Assembly (NCBI GenBank): GCA_922989275.2
Contig: OV277874.1
Coordinates: 17,782,154 to 17,846,153, forward strand
DNA from: Gari tellinella
Lineage: Eukaryota; Mollusca; Bivalvia; Cardiida; Psammobiidae
DNA length: 64,000 bases
Reading direction: 5' to 3'
Shown: positions 33,342-43,595 of the stretch, one piece after another
How the letters are laid out: every line of letters begins with the position of its first letter
Numbering within the stretch: position 1 is the first letter of the stretch
Program-made: the position numbers and the translations under genes
The notes under the pieces: generated by a model
The model's database searches: none
Told to the model about the DNA's origin: nothing
What the model saw: the letters and a program-made list of their open reading frames with translations, nothing else

Positions 33342-34273
33342 TACACTCAGAGGATCTTCTAACCGATCACTTTTTAAACTCAAATTTATCGAAACAGGAA
33401 ATGACACACTGCCGTAATCAGTTTTGTTTCAAATACTAGGTTGAATGTGCATTAAAACGAATTATTGAATTTTGAGTCCCTCTCTACGTTACGTCACACC
33501 TCCAAATTCGACGATTTAAGTATTGTGCACGTGAGAAGCGTGTATGGGGACATTGGTAAACACGGCTTTTGATTATATGTTGGTCATCAATCGTCCTAAC
33601 AGAAAAACATTTAACGTGTCGAAAATGCGGATTGTACTAATCACAAGAGCACTCGAAATTTTGTGTTCAGAACCAGCGTGAAATACCACGTTAACGTCAT
33701 GGACATTTTACGTCCTGGGTGCTCTAAAATAGTTTACATTAAACATCAAAGTCTTATTTCATCAACTGCAATGCATTTCAACATGTTTTTCGCCAATATC
33801 TGATTGTTGTGAAGACATTTTGTCTGGCTGGAAGTGTAGAGACTAACGTCATTAGCGCCTACAGATGAAAATCTCACTATACGGAATCTTTCATTTTGGT
33901 CACCACACACTCGCTCGTATGTTTCCACGAGTGAACGGTGACTGTTCGCGCATCTCTGGACCGTCGAATATGTCAAAATAACGTAACGTAACTGCGTTAA
34001 CGGCATCAACGCCAATCGTTTAAATGCAAAATTTTAACTTGCTGGTAGCCCAACAGACAAATGTCATTCATGACATTATGACTTGTCATTTTAGGACTAG
34101 GTTACAATTTCATTCATATTTTCCATAATTCGTGATCAATTTTAATGAAACTTTTCTTCCTGTTATAAAACATCTTCATCTCATGGAAACGTAAATTTTG
34201 GCCACCGGATTAACTAGTTTTTAGAGTAGCACCTTTAAATCTGACTGATCGGTTAGAAGATCCTCTGAGTGTA
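33342..34273. mobile_element. 0.93-kb non-autonomous TIR element
   Basis: A 28-bp perfect inverted repeat bounds it: TACACTCAGAGGATCTTCTA continuing ACCGATCA at 33342-33369, and its mirror at 34246-34273 ending CTCTGAGTGTA. TA at both outer ends suggests a TA target, as in Tc1/mariner-type elements, but no transposase is present. The interior holds one 89-codon minus-strand frame (34015-33746) that resembles no family I know. Confidence 0.85.
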
Positions 34274-34619
34274 GATAGCCTGCGAAGCTTAAAGCAAGGC
34301 AAGTCCTTTTGTTTCAAAAATAAACTTGGACTTTTGCGCTTTGTTCATCTTTAAGCAGCAATTGATAGTAAAATGTCTATAATGCCTATATACATGTATA
34401 ATAATACATGTATTGTTATTACACAATATACATAGTTTGAAATATATAAATGCTACATCAGCATCACGTCTCCTAACTAAGAATGATAATACTCTACGAG
34501 ATGACATTGGTGTAAACACGTTAATGTAAAGTATTACGAAGAACCGTTAACAACATGCAAATTTGTTTATTTATAATCATGGAATGTCTGTTCAGCTTAT
34601 ATAACGATCGCAATGATAT

Positions 34620-34735
34620 TAATATTTCCAATACAATACTATTAATATGTCCCATGCAATACTACTAATATGTCCCATGCAATACTACTAATATGTCCCA
34701 TGCAATACTACTAATATGTCCCATGCAATAATATA
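34620..34735. repeat. 23-bp minisatellite, about four units
   Basis: AATATGTCCCATGCAATACT ACT repeats with starts at 34644, 34667, 34690 and 34713, plus partial units at both ends. Confidence 0.93.
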
Positions 34736-34747
34736 AATGTGTTCCAT

Positions 34748-34967
34748 TTAACTCGTTCGCTTCCAACAGCGCCAAAAAGCGACTATGCAAACAGTATGAT
34801 CCTGATCAGACGCCGCGTTACTGTTTGACACTGGTATCGACATTTCTTCCGTCAAACTACCCTAAAGTTGACTTTAAAAATGTTGCAGACAACACTGTCA
34901 ATGCAGACGATGTTTAGGCGTTCAGAGGGTAAAAGCAGACGACACAGTTTGGCAGCGAAAGAGTTAA
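34748..34967 (+). mobile_element. Family B copy 6, one hairpin arm deleted
   Basis: TTAACTCGTTCGCTTCCAAC to GGCAGCGAAAGAGTTAA. The left arm CTGATCAGACGCCGCGTTAC is followed directly by TGTTTGACACTGG, so the right arm is missing. Subterminal GCAGACAACACTGTC and GCAGACGATG are present. Confidence 0.78.
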
Positions 34968-35009
34968 AGGTACCGGAATCATTTGATTTGATTTGATTTG
35001 TTGTGATTT

Positions 35010-35230
35010 AGCGTCTGTTTTAAAAGTACTTCAGTCATATCGCGACGTCAAGCTATTAACAGATGGATGAAGACCACAGACGCCCTTTATGCACACTTTT
35101 AGTCACAATCGGCAACTGGGTAGAACCACCGACCTTCCACAAGCCAGCTAGAAGGCTTCCCCGCATGAAAGTTCCGAGTGCCAAGACCGGGATTCGAACC
35201 CACAGTGGTGAGGAAGTACAGGAAAGAAAA
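35010..35230 (-). repeat. tRNA-derived SINE, copy 1
   Basis: On the minus strand a perfect Pol III B box GGTTCGAATCC (35200-35190) is followed downstream by GGAAGCCTTCTAGCTGGC, then GACGTCGCGATATGACTGAA GTAC, and a tail of ATCAAATCAAATCAAATC at about 35000-34980. A second copy at 48700 shares the same order. The 85-residue plus-strand frame across it is not a gene. Confidence 0.72.
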
Positions 35231-36710
35231 CTATTAAATGTACATGTACATTATACAGTTATTTCATGTGTGTTTGGGGAACAGTCAAAATTATTACCTA
35301 ATGCTCTATATAACTTGTAATTCGTTATTTTTGACTGTTTTGCTGTGTTGTTCTGACATTGCCTAATCCGGGGGAAATAGTTTTAACTATTGCCCTCTAG
35401 GACGAACTGTTTCCATTCGCGAAAAAGATGCGTAGAAGTTCTAAAATCAGTGTCATTGAGAAGTTTCCCCTACCCGGAATTGCCGTACTGTAATGAAACA
35501 GTATTGAATAATTATCATTGACTGGTGTCTAGGGGAGGTTTAATACTTTATTTCATGCTTTATTATTATTTATAGCAATACTATAATCAATGAGACGAGT
35601 TCATAATACACATTAAGTTTCGCCGCTATCCTTTATACAGAAAATAACACGGACCCGAAGACGTCTGTCAAAAATTCAAAATGTATATTATTAGTTACAC
35701 AGTATTTCGGCAGGGTGTAAAAGCGCTCAGGAAATACGTAATCCAAAACCGTCATACAAGCCCGTACACCCGACCGGAATGCCGTGTAACTAATTTATTT
35801 CCAGTCTAGATCCAATACAAGAAAGAAAACATACATAATCTGACAAAGTTTTACTCAATTGACCCTATAAGTTGACACTTGAAATTGACATCATGTCACT
35901 GAAAACTCTCGCGCTAGAGTACACAAATTTATACAGTTAAACTACGATGTCTGGAACTCACATAAGTAGAATTTACCTGCATTTCTACAGATAGGTGCAT
36001 TTCTACAGATAGGCCTAAATGCCATAAACCCGCTTCTTTATAAACCGCTTCTGTCGAAAATATCCGTATTTCAAGCCTAAAATGTGGCATAGCCACTGTT
36101 CGACAGAAATGAATTCAAGATAGGCCATAAGTTCGACTGTATCTAACATGATTACGTCATCACATTGGACTGTAGACATTATAAATGTTCATTACATGTA
36201 GGCTACCAGAATATTTCGAACGGACATTTATGTTTCATGAAACACTGTAACGATTTGTTTTAACGAATGAACGGAATTAATCAGGAGCGAATGAATGAAT
36301 ACGTAGGTCAGTGGCTACATGAACGCATATCGAGTTTAGTCTTTTTGGTTTGATTTCGATAAATATATTGATCTAAATGTATCTTAATTCAGTGTCAATT
36401 TCATTATAAACTAGTGACAAGTGCCGTTGTACTTTGCATTGTTCATTTCACTTCCAGTCTTTTTTTACCATGGCGACGACGCGGGCGGGGTAATCAGGCA
36501 AAACAAAGCAAGAAATTAGCATTTAATCGATATCTGAGTTACATGTACGCATAATGATAGGTTCAAAGCTGTTTTTAATTAAGACTTCTTTTTTATTTCT
36601 TGGAGAACAATTGCTTAATAAACAGGAAAAAGAGAGATTATTTACGTGAATCAATCAAGGAGGAAATGCTAATTAGTCACTTGATCCGTACTACCCGGGT
36701 AAATCAATGG

Positions 36711-37050
36711 GCGTTTTCACCTGAGACTCGCGAGTCTAGTAGAGTTTACCAAATGACGTAAAATGGCGCTAAAATCTGAATGCGCACGCACTTTTCACCA
36801 GAACGACAAACCCTTCAGACGAGTAAGTAATGAGTCAAATTAGGTAGTCTGGTACCCCCGACTATTGGGATTTTGCGTTGTCATTTTCTGACGCCATTTT
36901 GAAACTCGACTAACTCTGCGCAGGGACTGGGTTAGCCTAGAGTTCGGTTCAGAGGTCATATGACGTCATTCGAGTACGAACGCGGTTTGTTCACCTGTTA
37001 CCTGAGGAACTCGGATCGGCTCGAGGATCTCAGGTGAACACGCTCAATGT
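36711..37050. repeat. Short inverted-repeat-bounded segment inside the fold-back spacer
   Basis: GGGCGTTTTCACCTGAGACT CG near 36709 is mirrored by CGAGGATCTCAGGTGAACAC GCTC near 37021-37045. About 340 bp lie between, with ACGCCATTTTGAAACTCG and its approximate mirror AAATGGCG. Possibly a small TIR element nested in the spacer. Confidence 0.5.
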
Positions 37051-37100
37051 GTACGGTCTCGTACACATTGGTCACGTGTGCAGTTTCAGCCTATCAGAGT

Positions 37101-37640
37101 CCAAGAATTTATGATGACTGGAAATAATAAAATTTATTTCATTTGTATATTGGCTCAGATTAATTCTTTTTGAAAACCTTGTTAGCCCTTTATAAAGTAT
37201 TAGGTAATAAAATAGTTATTTCATGTGTGTTAGGGGAACAGTCAAAACTATTGTCCCTTGTTATCAGGGAAGACATTTCGAACTGTTGCCCTCGGCCTAT
37301 CGGCCTCGGGAAACAGTTCGAAAGTCTTCCCTGATACCTCGGGCCAATAGTTTTGACTGTTCCCCAAACACACATGAAATAACTGTATACTATTGGCCCG
37401 AGGTATCAGGGAAGACTTTCGAACTGTTGCCCGAGGCCTGAAAGGCCGAGGGCAACAGTTCGAAATGTCTTCCCTGATAACGAGGGACAATAATTTTGAC
37501 TGTTCCCCTAACACACATGAAATAACTGTTTTATTACCTAATACTTTATATAGGGCTAACTAGATTTTCAAAAAGAATTAATCTGAGCCAAAGTACAAAT
37601 GAAATAAGATTTATTATTTCCAGTCATCATAAATTCTTGG
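37101..37640. repeat. 540-bp palindrome containing two further hairpins
   Basis: CCAAGAATTTATGATGACTG at the left end is mirrored by CAGTCATCATAAATTCTTGG at the right, with the axis near 37375. Each arm holds its own hairpin: 37264-37343 (CAGGGAAGACATTTCGAACT ... AGTTCGAAAGTCTTCCCTG) and 37404-37486 (its mirror), each with a GGCC-rich loop. Several 60-90 residue frames here are by-products of the symmetry. Confidence 0.9.
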
Positions 37641-38420
37641 ATTCATTTCAGTCGAGCAGTGGCTATGCCACCGTTTAAGCTTGACATACGGATATTTTCG
37701 ACAGAAGCGGTTTATAAAGAAGCGGGTTTATGGCATTTAAGCCTATCTGTAGAAATGCAGGTAAATTCCACTTATGCGAGTTGCAGATATCGAGGTTTAA
37801 CTGTATAAATGTGTGTACTCTAGCCTGTCGTGGACTATATTCCGTAGTATGAAATAAACATGCTCTAACCTATACCTAGCGCGAGAGTTTTCAGTGACAT
37901 GATGTCAATTTCAAGTATCAACTGTTAGGGTCAATTGAGTAAAACTTTGTCAGATTATGTATGGTTTCTTTCTTATATTGGATCTAGACTGGAAATAAAT
38001 TCGTTACACGGCATTCCGGCAGGTTTACATCCGCACATTATTGTAATGTTCGGGTCCGTGTTATTTTCTTTATAAAGGATAGCGACGAAACTTGATGTGT
38101 ATTATGAACTCGTCTCATTGATAATAGTATTGCTATAAATAATGATAAAGCATGGAATAAAGTATTAATTCTCCAGACATCAATCAATGATAATTATTCA
38201 ATACTGTTTCATTACAGTACGGCAATTCCGGGTACGGGAAAACTTCTCAATGACATTGATTTTAGAACTTATGCGCATCTTTTTCGCGCATGGAAACAGT
38301 TCGTCCTAGAGGGCAATAGTTAAAACTATTTTCCCCGGATTAGGCAATGTCAGAACAACACAGTAAAACAGTCAAAAATAACGAAATACAAGTTATATAG
38401 AGCATTAGGTAATAATAATA

Positions 38421-38670
38421 TACAGTGGATAATCTGTTATTCTTTCCCAATAAACGCGTTTACGCTAAAACTATTATTTGCAGTGCAACCAGTTTGGAGA
38501 CTGATCAGACGCCGGGTAACCCGGCGTCTGATCAGGCTCCAAACTGTTTGCCACCAAGATAAACAAGAATTATCAGAATTGTCCGAAACTTGTTCTTTTC
38601 TACGTTTTAGTGCTTTGCGTTTGATTACGTTTGCGTTTAAACGGGAAAGAAAAACATATTCTCCACTGTA
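38421..38670 (-). mobile_element. Hairpin-core MITE, family A copy 13, 250 bp
   Basis: TACAGTGGATAATCTG to CATATTCTCCACTGTA; core stem CGCCGGGTAACCCGGCG intact; left core arm GCAACCAGTTTGGAGACTGA has two substitutions. It sits a few bases beyond the right arm of the fold-back element. Confidence 0.93.
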
Positions 38671-38734
38671 TATGTTTCACGCGCAAATCCAGCCATGTTT
38701 ACACAAATGGTGTCTAACCAAGAATATTGAAAAC

Positions 38735-38943
38735 ACAGTGGAGAAGACAGTTTTCTTTCCCTATAAACACACTCATGTTAAAACATAATTTCGACAGCAA
38801 AATCAGATAAATTCAGATTCCGGATAACCCAGCGAAAAGAAAGAATCGTCGACAATTTCACGATATTGTAAATTTCTACGATATAGTACATGGTGTTAAT
38901 GTTTCGTTTAAATGGTGTAGGTTAACCTCTGTGCCACTGTACA
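38735..38943. mobile_element. Family A-like element without a core hairpin
   Basis: CACAGTGGAGAAGACAGTTT TCTTTCCC at the left and CTCTGTGCCACTGTACA at the right, with TTTCGTTTAAATGG near the right. The middle is unrelated and lacks the CTGATCAG hairpin. Confidence 0.5.
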
Positions 38944-38952
38944 ATGCTCTTC

Positions 38953-39194
38953 CTTAATTTTTCTCTCTCAATGACGCCTTAAAGCGCGTTTGTAAACAGT
39001 TAAGGTCTTGATCAAACGTAACGTGTTGTCTGATCAGGACCAAAACTGTTTGACACTCAAATCGATATTTATTAAGTCATACAACCTTAAATCTAACTTT
39101 GAAATGACATTGCAGACAACAAAACTGAAGCAGACGATAATGAAACGGTGAATGGGTACAAATATCCCGAATAATTTGGTAGTGAAATGATTAA
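38953..39194 (+). mobile_element. Family B copy 7
   Basis: CTCTCAATGACGCCTTAAAG CGCGTTTGTAAACAG leads to a worn core (GGTCTTGATCAAACGTAACG TGTTGTCTGATCAGGACC), GACACTCAAATCG, GCAGACAACAAAACTG, GCAGACGATAATGAAACGG and a terminus GTAGTGAAATGATTAA. Confidence 0.82.
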
Positions 39195-39318
39195 GGGAAT
39201 ATAAGGCATACTCATGCATTTTGACAGGCACCTTAGCGTGTCTTGTTATAGGCGCATCCCTCGTTATAACATAGTCGACGGGGAGTATTGAATACATTGT
39301 CCGCGAACAATCAATGCT

Positions 39319-39568
39319 TACAGTGGAGAATCTGTTATTCTTTCCCGTTTAAACGCAAACGTACGCAAACGCAAAGCACTAAAACGTAGAAAAGAACAAC
39401 TTTTAGACAATTCTGATAATTCATGTTTATCTTGGTGGCAAACAGTTTGGAGCCTGATCAGACGCCGGGTTACCCGGCGTCTGATCTGGCTCCAAACTGT
39501 TTGCACTGCAAATAATAGTTGTAGCGTAAACGCGTTTATTGGGAAAGAATAACAGATTCTCCACTGTA
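39319..39568 (+). mobile_element. Hairpin-core MITE, family A copy 15, 250 bp
   Basis: Complete and close to consensus: TACAGTGGAGAATCTG to CAGATTCTCCACTGTA; core CGCCGGGTTACCCGGCG; a single arm change TAATAGTTGTAGCG. Confidence 0.95.
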
Positions 39569-39639
39569 ATGCCAAATCATAAAGTAAACATTTTCATTTT
39601 TCTCCTAACCAATCATTTTCTCAACCATTACCACGCTAA

Positions 39640-39825
39640 GCGAGATTCGCCTATATTTGCAAACAATTTGATCCAGATCAGACGCCGCGTTACGCGGCGT
39701 CTGATCTCGGTCAAAGCAGTTTGTAACTCATCTTCATTCTTTAATCAATTTGAAATACTTATATACTTATTTTTGCAGACGATATATTTAAAGCAGACGA
39801 CAATTCGACATTATACGGGTTAACA
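39640..39825 (+). mobile_element. Core-hairpin element intermediate between families B and D
   Basis: TTTGCAAACAATTTGATCCA GATCAGACGCCGCG and mirror, then GTAACTCATCTTCATTC, TTGCAGACGATATA, GCAGACGACAATTCG and a terminus GGGTTAA. The flanks of the core are D-like (GATCCAGATCAG), the terminus is B-like. Confidence 0.65.
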
Positions 39826-39909
39826 CACAAAAGAAAAGTACTCTAAAAGCCCCTGGGACTGAGCCGCCAATAGATTCCCATCCCACCGCTTTTCTTCTGG
39901 GATTCGACT

Positions 39910-40300
39910 ACAGTGAAACACCTTCAAACCTCTAAAAACCGGAATTCTCTCCAAACCGGAACCTCTAAAAACCGGAATTCTCTCTAAACCGGATAAAAAG
40001 CTTTGGTCCCGTTTCCAATCCTTCTTAATGTTTACCTTCTACACCATAAATACAGTTTTTTACGTCTTTGGTTTATTCCTACACTGGATGACAAAGTTTA
40101 TACATTCAAGCAGACGATATCTTAAAGCAGGCTGAAAGATAAGCAGTCTGCTTTACTTTTAACCAACTGTAAGTGGTCAGCTATGTTCCATACTAGAAAC
40201 AATCTAATTGGTCATGGGTTAAAACCCCTATAAACTGGAAACCTGTCTAAAGTTGCCATTTAGTTGTCCACACGCATGTCCGATTTAGAGGGGTTTTATT
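39910..40300. mobile_element. Family E copy 3, with family C interior
   Basis: ACAGTGAAACACCTTCAAAC to CGATTTAGAGGGGTTTTA. The terminal unit CCTCTAAAAACCGGAATTCT CTC is duplicated at the left. The interior includes ACACCATAAATACAG, AAGCAGGCTGAAAGATAAGC and GGTCATGGGTTAA, a worn family C element. Confidence 0.8.
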
Positions 40301-40488
40301 TTACTCCATTGCCTTTTCTTCTGGGATTCGACTACTTATTCCCGTACCACTCATGAATCTTGATTGATTTCGGTTGACAGGGTTAATTCATCTTTAACTG
40401 AATGTAAATATCTAATGTAAATAGATTGAATAATTAGATTGTGGCTGGCGGTGTCTGTGTCCGTCTTATTATTTGACATGTAATGAAT

Positions 40489-40857
40489 TACAGTGCTCCC
40501 TCTCTACAACGACACCCAATGGGAGACACCGATTGTGTGTGTTGTTCGGAGGGAGTCGTTATAAGAAGCAACAATTAAGATTTGGCGTACATTTGCAAAC
40601 AGGTTGAATCCAGATCAGACGCCGCATAACGCGGCGTCTGATCTGGATTCAACCTGTTTGTCACTCGTCATTGATGTAATTTCTGTCAAAATGTTCATTA
40701 TGTCACTTTGGGAAAAACAGCAGACGACAATTTTAAGCAGACTGTATTGCAGTAGTAAAAGCGTTAGAAATAATTGTTATGTTAGGGAATTGCATGAAGT
40801 GTTGTTGTAAGGAAGGAATCGTTGTTGGGAGGGATGTTGAAGGGAGGGAGCACTGTA
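40489..40857 (+). mobile_element. Hairpin-core MITE, family D copy 3
   Basis: TACAGTGCTCCCTCTCTACA ACGACACCCAATGGGAGAC to GGGAGGGAGCACTGTA. The core is a perfect hairpin: GCAAACAGGTTGAATCCAGA TCAGACGCCGCATAACG and mirror. Subterminal CAGCAGACGACAATTTTAAG. The clearest D copy in the window (369 bp). Confidence 0.92.
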
Positions 40858-40963
40858 TTTAGGGCAACACTGACGGTGTCTGTGCCCGCATTATTCTTTG
40901 ATATGTAATGAAATGTTTTTTACAGTGGGGAAGACGTTAGTCCTTCCCAATAACATGAACTGC

Positions 40964-41213
40964 TACAGTGGAGAATCTGTTATTCTTTCCCAATAAACGC
41001 GTTTACGCTAAAACTATTATTTGCAGTGCAAACAGTTTGGAGCCAGATCAGACGCCGGGTAACCCGGCGTCTGATCAGGCTCCAAACTGTTTGCCACCAA
41101 GATAAACATGAAATATCAGAATTGTCGAAATGTTGTTCTTTTCTACGTTTTAGCGCTTTGCGTTTGCGTACGTTTGCGTTTAAATGGGAGAGAATAACAG
41201 ATTCTCCACTGTA
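40964..41213 (-). mobile_element. Hairpin-core MITE, family A copy 16, 250 bp
   Basis: Complete: TACAGTGGAGAATCTG to CAGATTCTCCACTGTA, core stem CGCCGGGTAACCCGGCG. A solo A terminus (TACAGTGGGGAAGACG with CCTTCCCAATAAC) sits 43 bp upstream at 40921. Confidence 0.95.
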
Positions 41214-42024
41214 CACATGTAAAACAATTATGCCTAAATTGAAGACAGTTCGAGTCTGATGAGGCACCAAACTTTTAGACTCTCAGAACAATAAAAATCT
41301 TAGGAAATGTCAAAATATTTCCATTTTCTACACCATAATTGATTTGTGTTTGTTAAACGACGTAAATGACGTATTTCCCACTGTTTCCGTTTGCCTGTTC
41401 ATTGTAAATGAGTTTGGTAAACTGGCGATGTATAAGTGAGACGCCGATTAACTCCGATTCGAAACCAAAATAATTGACCTCTTACATTACTTCATATAAA
41501 ACAAATTGAGGCGAACCTAGCAGAAACGTTTTGCAAAACAAGCGAGTTTACGGCAACCGATGATTTTTAAAACACTCTGTAGTGTTCATAGATAAATGTT
41601 TACCAATTTGTCTTCACCGCTGGAATACATTGTATTTTAGATACATATTGGTAGTATGTGTTATTGTTTGTTTGTTTATTTGAAATAAAGCAGGTCTTAT
41701 GGGAGTGTTTCTTGTTGTTTCTGTATTCGTTGGTTTGTCAGTCTGTCCAGAACTTAAATCATTGTCAGAACTTCGGAACTACATGTGATGGATACTCTTA
41801 GTACAATGCCTTTGAGTCTTTCGGTATGTCAGGTCCTTTTAGAGGTTCAATCTACGGAATTTAATACTGATTATAATTTAGGAAGTACATGTTAAAGAGC
41901 CTGACTGCTCGGCATGTTAACTCAATCCAAAATCCATTGGGGTTCACTTGATACAACTTGAGTCATGTCAAATTGAAGTTTCTGTCACGTATACATTCCA
42001 ATACCAATGTGATGGTCAATGATA
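41214..42024. other. No supported feature
   Basis: Unassigned. CACTGTTTCCGTTTGCCTGT at about 41380 is not part of a recognisable hairpin, and no long frame is present. Confidence 0.4.
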
Positions 42025-42893
42025 TACAGTGCTCCCTCTCTACACCCACACCCAATTTAAAACAAATATGATGTGTGTTGTTAGGAGGGAGTTGTTATAG
42101 GGAGGTTGTTATACCCTTAGAGTGCAAACAGTCTGATCTGTCATTCTGTTTCTTCAAATTGGCATTTGTAAACAAAGCAGACGGCAAGACAATCACCTAG
42201 GGCCCGTTTTACTAAACTACTTACGCAAATTTTTTGCGTAAGTCATAATTTTAAATTTTAATTTACATTTTTTATTATCACTTGCTACAAACAGCAAATA
42301 GCCAGATCAGAGGACGCGCTTTTAGCGCGTACTCTGATCTGGCTATTTGCTGTTTGCAAACGTTTATGATCGAAAAATAAGAGTTAAACGATTTTGACTT
42401 ACCCAAAAATTTTGCGTAAGTTGTTTAGTAAACCGGGCCCCTAGCCTTTCTATATTCAAATCTTCCCTGATTAACAAACAAAGTGTACCTAAACATTTCT
42501 ATCATGGACACAAAACAATTCAAATTCAACTCACAAGACTTCGTACCAACTGCAATTTTATTAAATAGTTACGATTTATTTATAACACATTTTGCTGTTA
42601 CATAAGTTTTCATAAAATATATTGCAGTTATAGATAGAGCATGTGTACACATAACGGTGCAAGGAGAGAAACTCTAGCTGTTTTGCTTTCGTTTCAATCC
42701 TAAACTTTGTTTTATGTTTGTTAAATACATGGAAATTATTGAAATAAATATGTTTAAACCAAAGCAGACGGCACTTTTAAGCGCAGACAAGTGAAATAAT
42801 TAGGCATCATTTTCTTGTTTAGGGTAGGGCGACAAGCAGTGTTGTAATGAGGGAATCATTGTTGGGAGGACCGTGTAGGGGATTGAGCGCTGT
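42025..42893 (+). mobile_element. Family D copy 4, split by other sequence including a family I element
   Basis: TACAGTGCTCCCTCTCTACA CCCACACCC begins at 42025, with CAAACAGTCTGATCTGTCAT as a remnant core and AAAGCAGACGGCAAGACAAT. Family I occupies 42200-42441. A D-like right part resumes at about 42770 (GCAGACGGCACTTTTAAGCG CAGAC) and ends GGGATTGAGCGCTGTA at 42893. Further loose D terminal blocks (GGAGGGAGTCGTTTATGGGA GGGC) lie at 42970-43020. The joining is inferred. Confidence 0.55.
42200..42441. mobile_element. Palindromic MITE, family I copy 3, with a core-type hairpin inside
   Basis: GGGCCCGTTTTACTAAACTA and TAGTAAACCGGGCCC are the mirrored ends. The centre is a perfect hairpin, ACAAACAGCAAATAGCCAGA TCAGAG... 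mirrored by CTCTGATCTGGCTATTTGCT GTTTGC, around GACGCGCTTTTAGCGCG. Copies 1 and 2 of the family have a different centre, so this copy combines family I ends with a CAAACAG/GATCAGA-type core. Confidence 0.85.
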
Positions 42894-43293
42894 ATTCGAT
42901 GTATTTGACACCGTAGTGAAAACAAACTAACAAAACAATAAGACAACAATTAAACTTTAATATAATCCCGGAGGGAGTCGTTTATGGGAGGGCTGTTGTT
43001 GGGAGGGCCGTTGTATATGAAGGCTAAGTTAGCTGAAACATAAACACGTGCGGTGTAAAGACAACATTTTGAGCCTCAAAGGAGTATGTTATTTACAATG
43101 AATTATCTAGAAAGAGCTCCTGGGGGAGCTAACCAAACAACTAGAATAGTTAAATCTATACTCAACCACGATAGTCTATGGTGTCCCTTTTCAATCGGAT
43201 TTACTTGTGGAAACTATTCTAATTAAAAGTAACGACAAAGAGTGCGATGTAGGTTTCGATCTTAGTAGATGAACTGTCTTAGTTAATTGAGTT

Positions 43294-43517
43294 GTAGAGT
43301 AGAGAATGCGTTATTCTTTCCCGTTTAAACGCAAAAGAAATGCAAACGCAAAACATTAAAATGTAGAAAATAACTTCTTTTTGAAATATTCAACATTCTA
43401 TCTTTATTTGATTGGCAAACAATTTGGAGTCTGATCAGACACCGGGTTTTTGCAAAGGAAATAATAGTTTAAACATAAACGTGTTTATTGGGAAAGAATA
43501 ACGTGTTCTCCACTGTA
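43294..43517 (+). mobile_element. Family A element with half a core (copy 17)
   Basis: TAGAGTAGAGAATGCGTTAT TCTTTCCCG to CGTGTTCTCCACTGTA. The left core arm GCAAACAATTTGGAGTCTGA TCAGACACCGGG is followed at once by TTTTTGCAAAGGAAATAATA, so the right arm is deleted. Confidence 0.78.
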
Positions 43518-43595
43518 TCTATAGGTACATTTCCTGGCAAACACAAACTGGAACTTACAGAATAAGAGACCCATGGTTTTGATATGATTTATAAT

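Larger units (their letters stand above)
35292..38416. mobile_element. 3.1-kb fold-back element with nested palindromes
   Basis: Outer arms 35292-36120 and 37632-38416 are inverted copies: TTACCTAATGCTCTATATAA versus TTATATAGAGCATTAGGTAA, GACGAACTGTTTCCAT versus ATGGAAACAGTTCGTC, CTAGATCCAATA versus TATTGGATCTAG, GCATAGCCACTG versus CAGTGGCTATGC. Between them are a ~980-bp spacer (36121-37100) and an inner palindrome (37101-37640). The right arm is followed after a few bases by an A element at 38421. No coding frame is supported. Long terminal inverted repeats recall fold-back transposons, but no family is recognised. Confidence 0.85.

Noticed and set aside
34620..34735. Regular 23-bp repeats resembling a small CRISPR array
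   Set aside because: Units are contiguous, with no unique spacers, in a eukaryotic context: a minisatellite.
35063..35320. 85-residue plus-strand frame
   Set aside because: It is antisense to a tRNA-derived SINE; its PTFHKPARRLPRMK-type text is a common SINE by-product.
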